From Propionibacteriaceae bacterium (lineage in GTDB: Bacteria > Actinomycetota > Actinomycetes > Propionibacteriales > Propionibacteriaceae), in contig JAIRRM010000084.1 of assembly GCA_031255975.1 (NCBI GenBank), forward strand, positions 1 through 7,537: a stretch of 7,537 nt of DNA, in the 5' to 3' direction. Under the pieces are notes generated by a model that was given only the letters and a program-made list of their open reading frames with translations, ran no database searches and was not told the origin of the DNA. This document shows positions 6,043 to 7,537 of this stretch, in pieces. Position 1 is the first letter of the stretch; each line of letters starts with the position of its first letter. Made by a program: the position numbers and the translations under genes.

Positions 6043-6048
6043 TATAAC
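6043..6048 (+). promoter_or_regulatory. Likely -10 box of the response-regulator gene
   Basis: TATAAC matches the consensus at five of six bases and lies 25 bases before the ATG at 6074, giving a short leader of about 19 nt. The -35 region (GTTTCC or TTTCCA) is poor and overlaps the right arm of the inverted repeat, so a bound regulator could either activate or block this promoter. Confidence 0.45.
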
Positions 6049-6073
6049 CTCGCCTTGCTGCCAGAATTGAGCC

Positions 6074-6808
6074 ATGACACAGACCAGCGCTGAGGTGTTC
6101 ACCCGCACCGACGGCTCCCCCATTCACGTTCTGGCGGTAGACGACGAACCCAGTCTCACCGAACTACTCTCGATGGCGTTCCGTTACGAGGGCTGGCAGG
6201 TGACCACCGCAAACTCCGGGCTGGCGGCGGTAAGAGCCGCCAGGGACATCAAACCGGACGCCGTCGTACTCGACATCATGATGCCCGACTTCGACGGGCT
6301 GGAGGTGATGCGGCGCATCCGCGATGACCAACCCGGCGTGCCCGTGGTGTTCCTCACCGCAAAAGACGCCGTGGCCGACCGGGTAGCCGGGCTAACCGCT
6401 GGAGGCGACGACTACGTGACCAAGCCTTTTAGTCTGGAGGAGTTAGTGGCGCGTATCCGGGCGCTGCTACGCCGGGCCGGGGCGGCACGGGTGGCGTCTG
6501 AATCGGTACTACGGGTCGGTGACCTGGTTTTGGACGAGGACAGCCACGAGGTATCCCGCGACGGCGACGAGATCCAACTCACCGCCACTGAATACGAACT
6601 GCTGCGCTTCATGATGCGCAACCCCAAACGGGTGCTGTCAAAAGCACAGATCCTGGATCGGGTGTGGAACTACGACTTCGGCGGGCAGGCCAACATCGTG
6701 GAACTATATGTGAGCTATTTACGTAAAAAGATCGACTCTGGGCGGGAGCCGATGATCCACACCTTACGGGGGGTCGGCTACGTATTACGCCCCGGCAAGG
6801 GGGTTTGA
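6074..6808 (+). CDS. OmpR/PhoB-family response regulator
   Basis: This is a cytoplasmic DNA-binding regulator of a two-component system, 244 residues long. The receiver domain (about residues 17-135) has the acidic pocket Asp23-Asp24-Glu25, phosphoacceptor Asp67 in AVVLDIMMPDFDG, switch Thr95 in VVFLTAKD, and Lys117 in DDYVTKPFS. A winged-helix domain (about 146-240) follows, with the recognition-helix region AQILDRVWNYDFGGQAN and the C-terminal hairpin IHTLRGVGYVLRP. The DNA-binding domain resembles mycobacterial TrcR/TcrX-type regulators, but orthology is not shown. Its TGA overlaps the kinase ATG by one base (TGATG at 6806-6810), so translation is coupled. The ATG at 6074 lacks a clear Shine-Dalgarno sequence; only a weak TTGAG precedes it. 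It is divergent from pit, so phosphate-transporter control is possible but unproven. Confidence 0.95.
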   Translation: MTQTSAEVFTRTDGSPIHVLAVDDEPSLTELLSMAFRYEGWQVTTANSGLAAVRAARDIKPDAVVLDIMMPDFDGLEVMRRIRDDQPGVPVVFLTAKDAVADRVAGLTAGGDDYVTKPFSLEELVARIRALLRRAGAARVASESVLRVGDLVLDEDSHEVSRDGDEIQLTATEYELLRFMMRNPKRVLSKAQILDRVWNYDFGGQANIVELYVSYLRKKIDSGREPMIHTLRGVGYVLRPGKGV

Positions 6809-6977
6809 TGCCGTCTTTCGCCGGTGCGCGCACCTGGATAAAAGACAAGTTCCAACCGCTGGCCACGGGAATCCTGACCCGGCGGCCGACTTTGATGCCA
6901 TCTTTCACCGGTGTGCGTGCCTGGATAAAAGACAAGTTCCAACCGCTGACCACAGGAACCCTGACCCGGCGGCTGAT
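6804..6977 (+). repeat. 87-bp tandem duplication at the 5' end of the kinase gene
   Basis: Unit 1 is 6804-6890 and unit 2 is 6891-6977. They align without gaps with ten mismatches out of 87, all transitions. The unit length is a multiple of three, so the frame is kept and 29 residues are added to the cytoplasmic N-terminus. Each unit begins with TTTGATG, which in unit 1 is the regulator stop overlapping the kinase start. Confidence 0.95.
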
Positions 6978-7537
6978 TCTGCGCACCGCCGCCATCATGG
7001 CGGCGCTCGCCATTGCGCTTGGGGTGGCCACGTCGGTAGCGATGCAGCGCGTTATGTTGCGTAACGTTGACAACTCACTGGCCATCAGCCAGGCGACGTT
7101 CTGGCGTGACCCAGTCATCCTGCCCGGCGGGCATACGGTGAACGGGCTGAGCGAGACTGGCCTGGAAGTGGTGATCGTGGACGGCGTCCTGCAAAGGGCG
7201 CAGATGCACAGCCACGGTGCTGACGTGGAACTGAACCTGACCATGGTGATGCAGCTGCGAACCGTGCCAGCCAACGGTCTTCCCGTCACCATCGACATCC
7301 CCGGATTCGGCGAGTGGCGCCTATCGCACCAGGCCCGTATCCGGATGTCCGCCGGGAGCATTCCGGTGGCCATGGAGTACATCGTCGGGGTACCGACACG
7401 AGGGCTATATACATTCACCAACGATGTCATCTTCATTGAGGCGGTACTGACACTCATCGCCGTCGGGGTCACCGCGATCGTGGTGAATGTGGTGGTGCGC
7501 AACTCGCTACGTCCACTCTCCCAGATGGCCGAAACCG
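6808..7537 (+). CDS. Sensor histidine kinase, N-terminal part (3' end outside window)
   Basis: This is the membrane sensor partner of the regulator just upstream; 243 codons are visible. After an N-terminal basic segment of 58 residues come a first membrane helix (about 60-79), an extracytoplasmic sensor domain of about 125 residues, and a second helix (about 207-230). The motif RNSLRPLSQMAET (231-243) then opens the HAMP linker typical of this kinase class. The dimerisation, phosphoacceptor-His and ATPase domains must lie beyond the right edge. The ATG at 6808 overlaps the regulator stop. Residues 1-29 and 30-58 are a tandem duplication (for example WIKDKFQPL in both), so an ATG at 6895 could be the ancestral start and may still be used. 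The sensor domain has no recognised ligand motif, so the stimulus is unknown. Confidence 0.92.
   Translation, partial: MPSFAGARTWIKDKFQPLATGILTRRPTLMPSFTGVRAWIKDKFQPLTTGTLTRRLILRTAAIMAALAIALGVATSVAMQRVMLRNVDNSLAISQATFWRDPVILPGGHTVNGLSETGLEVVIVDGVLQRAQMHSHGADVELNLTMVMQLRTVPANGLPVTIDIPGFGEWRLSHQARIRMSAGSIPVAMEYIVGVPTRGLYTFTNDVIFIEAVLTLIAVGVTAIVVNVVVRNSLRPLSQMAET

Noticed and set aside
6609..7502. 297-codon open frame on the minus strand
   Set aside because: It is antisense to the regulator and kinase genes, has no family resemblance, and its internal peptide repeat only mirrors the tandem duplication of the kinase gene.

Overview
The window looks like chromosomal DNA of a moderately high-GC actinobacterium (Actinomycetota). 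The reasons are an MmpL-type RND exporter, a likely wall-anchored surface protein with an LAxTG-like sorting signal, several GTG starts, at least one gene that looks leaderless, and an OmpR-family regulator of the mycobacterial TrcR/TcrX kind. I cannot name a genus. I see no integrase, transposase, phage gene or CRISPR array.

Layout from left to right. Positions 1-907 (minus) hold the N-terminal 302 codons of an MmpL-family membrane exporter that runs off the left edge. Positions 1103-1178 (plus) are a complete tRNA-Thr(UGU) with encoded CCA, followed by a small hairpin. Positions 1409 (or more likely 1421) to 1753 (plus) encode a small SHOCT-like protein with two membrane segments. It converges with a minus-strand surface-protein gene at 2018-2599, which appears broken: a signal peptide and a C-terminal wall-sorting signal are separated by an in-frame TGA and apparent frameshifts. 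A strong hairpin (1957-1988) and one full plus three half copies of a palindromic repeat lie in the convergent gap. Positions 2600-3023 contain no gene. Their right half (2774-3001) is an array of five palindromic repeats just downstream of manA. Their left half (2600-2773) holds the ribosome binding site of the surface gene and otherwise nothing I can identify.

The right half is a phosphate/sugar-phosphate operon on the minus strand: pit (low-affinity phosphate transporter), then a DUF47/PhoU-like accessory protein, then manA (mannose-6-phosphate isomerase). A 114-bp intergenic region separates pit from a divergent two-component system: an OmpR-family response regulator (6074-6808) and, overlapping its stop by one base, a sensor histidine kinase cut by the right edge. 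The spacing suggests that the regulator could control the transporter operon, but no sequence evidence proves this.

The most interesting structures are not genes. First, there is a family of 27-nt palindromic elements in which two subtypes differ at exactly the two positions that pair with each other in the hairpin. Second, the start of the kinase gene contains an 87-bp in-frame tandem duplication that carries a fossil copy of the regulator/kinase stop-start junction. Third, each apparent frameshift of the surface-protein gene could be undone by removing one base from a short homopolymer.
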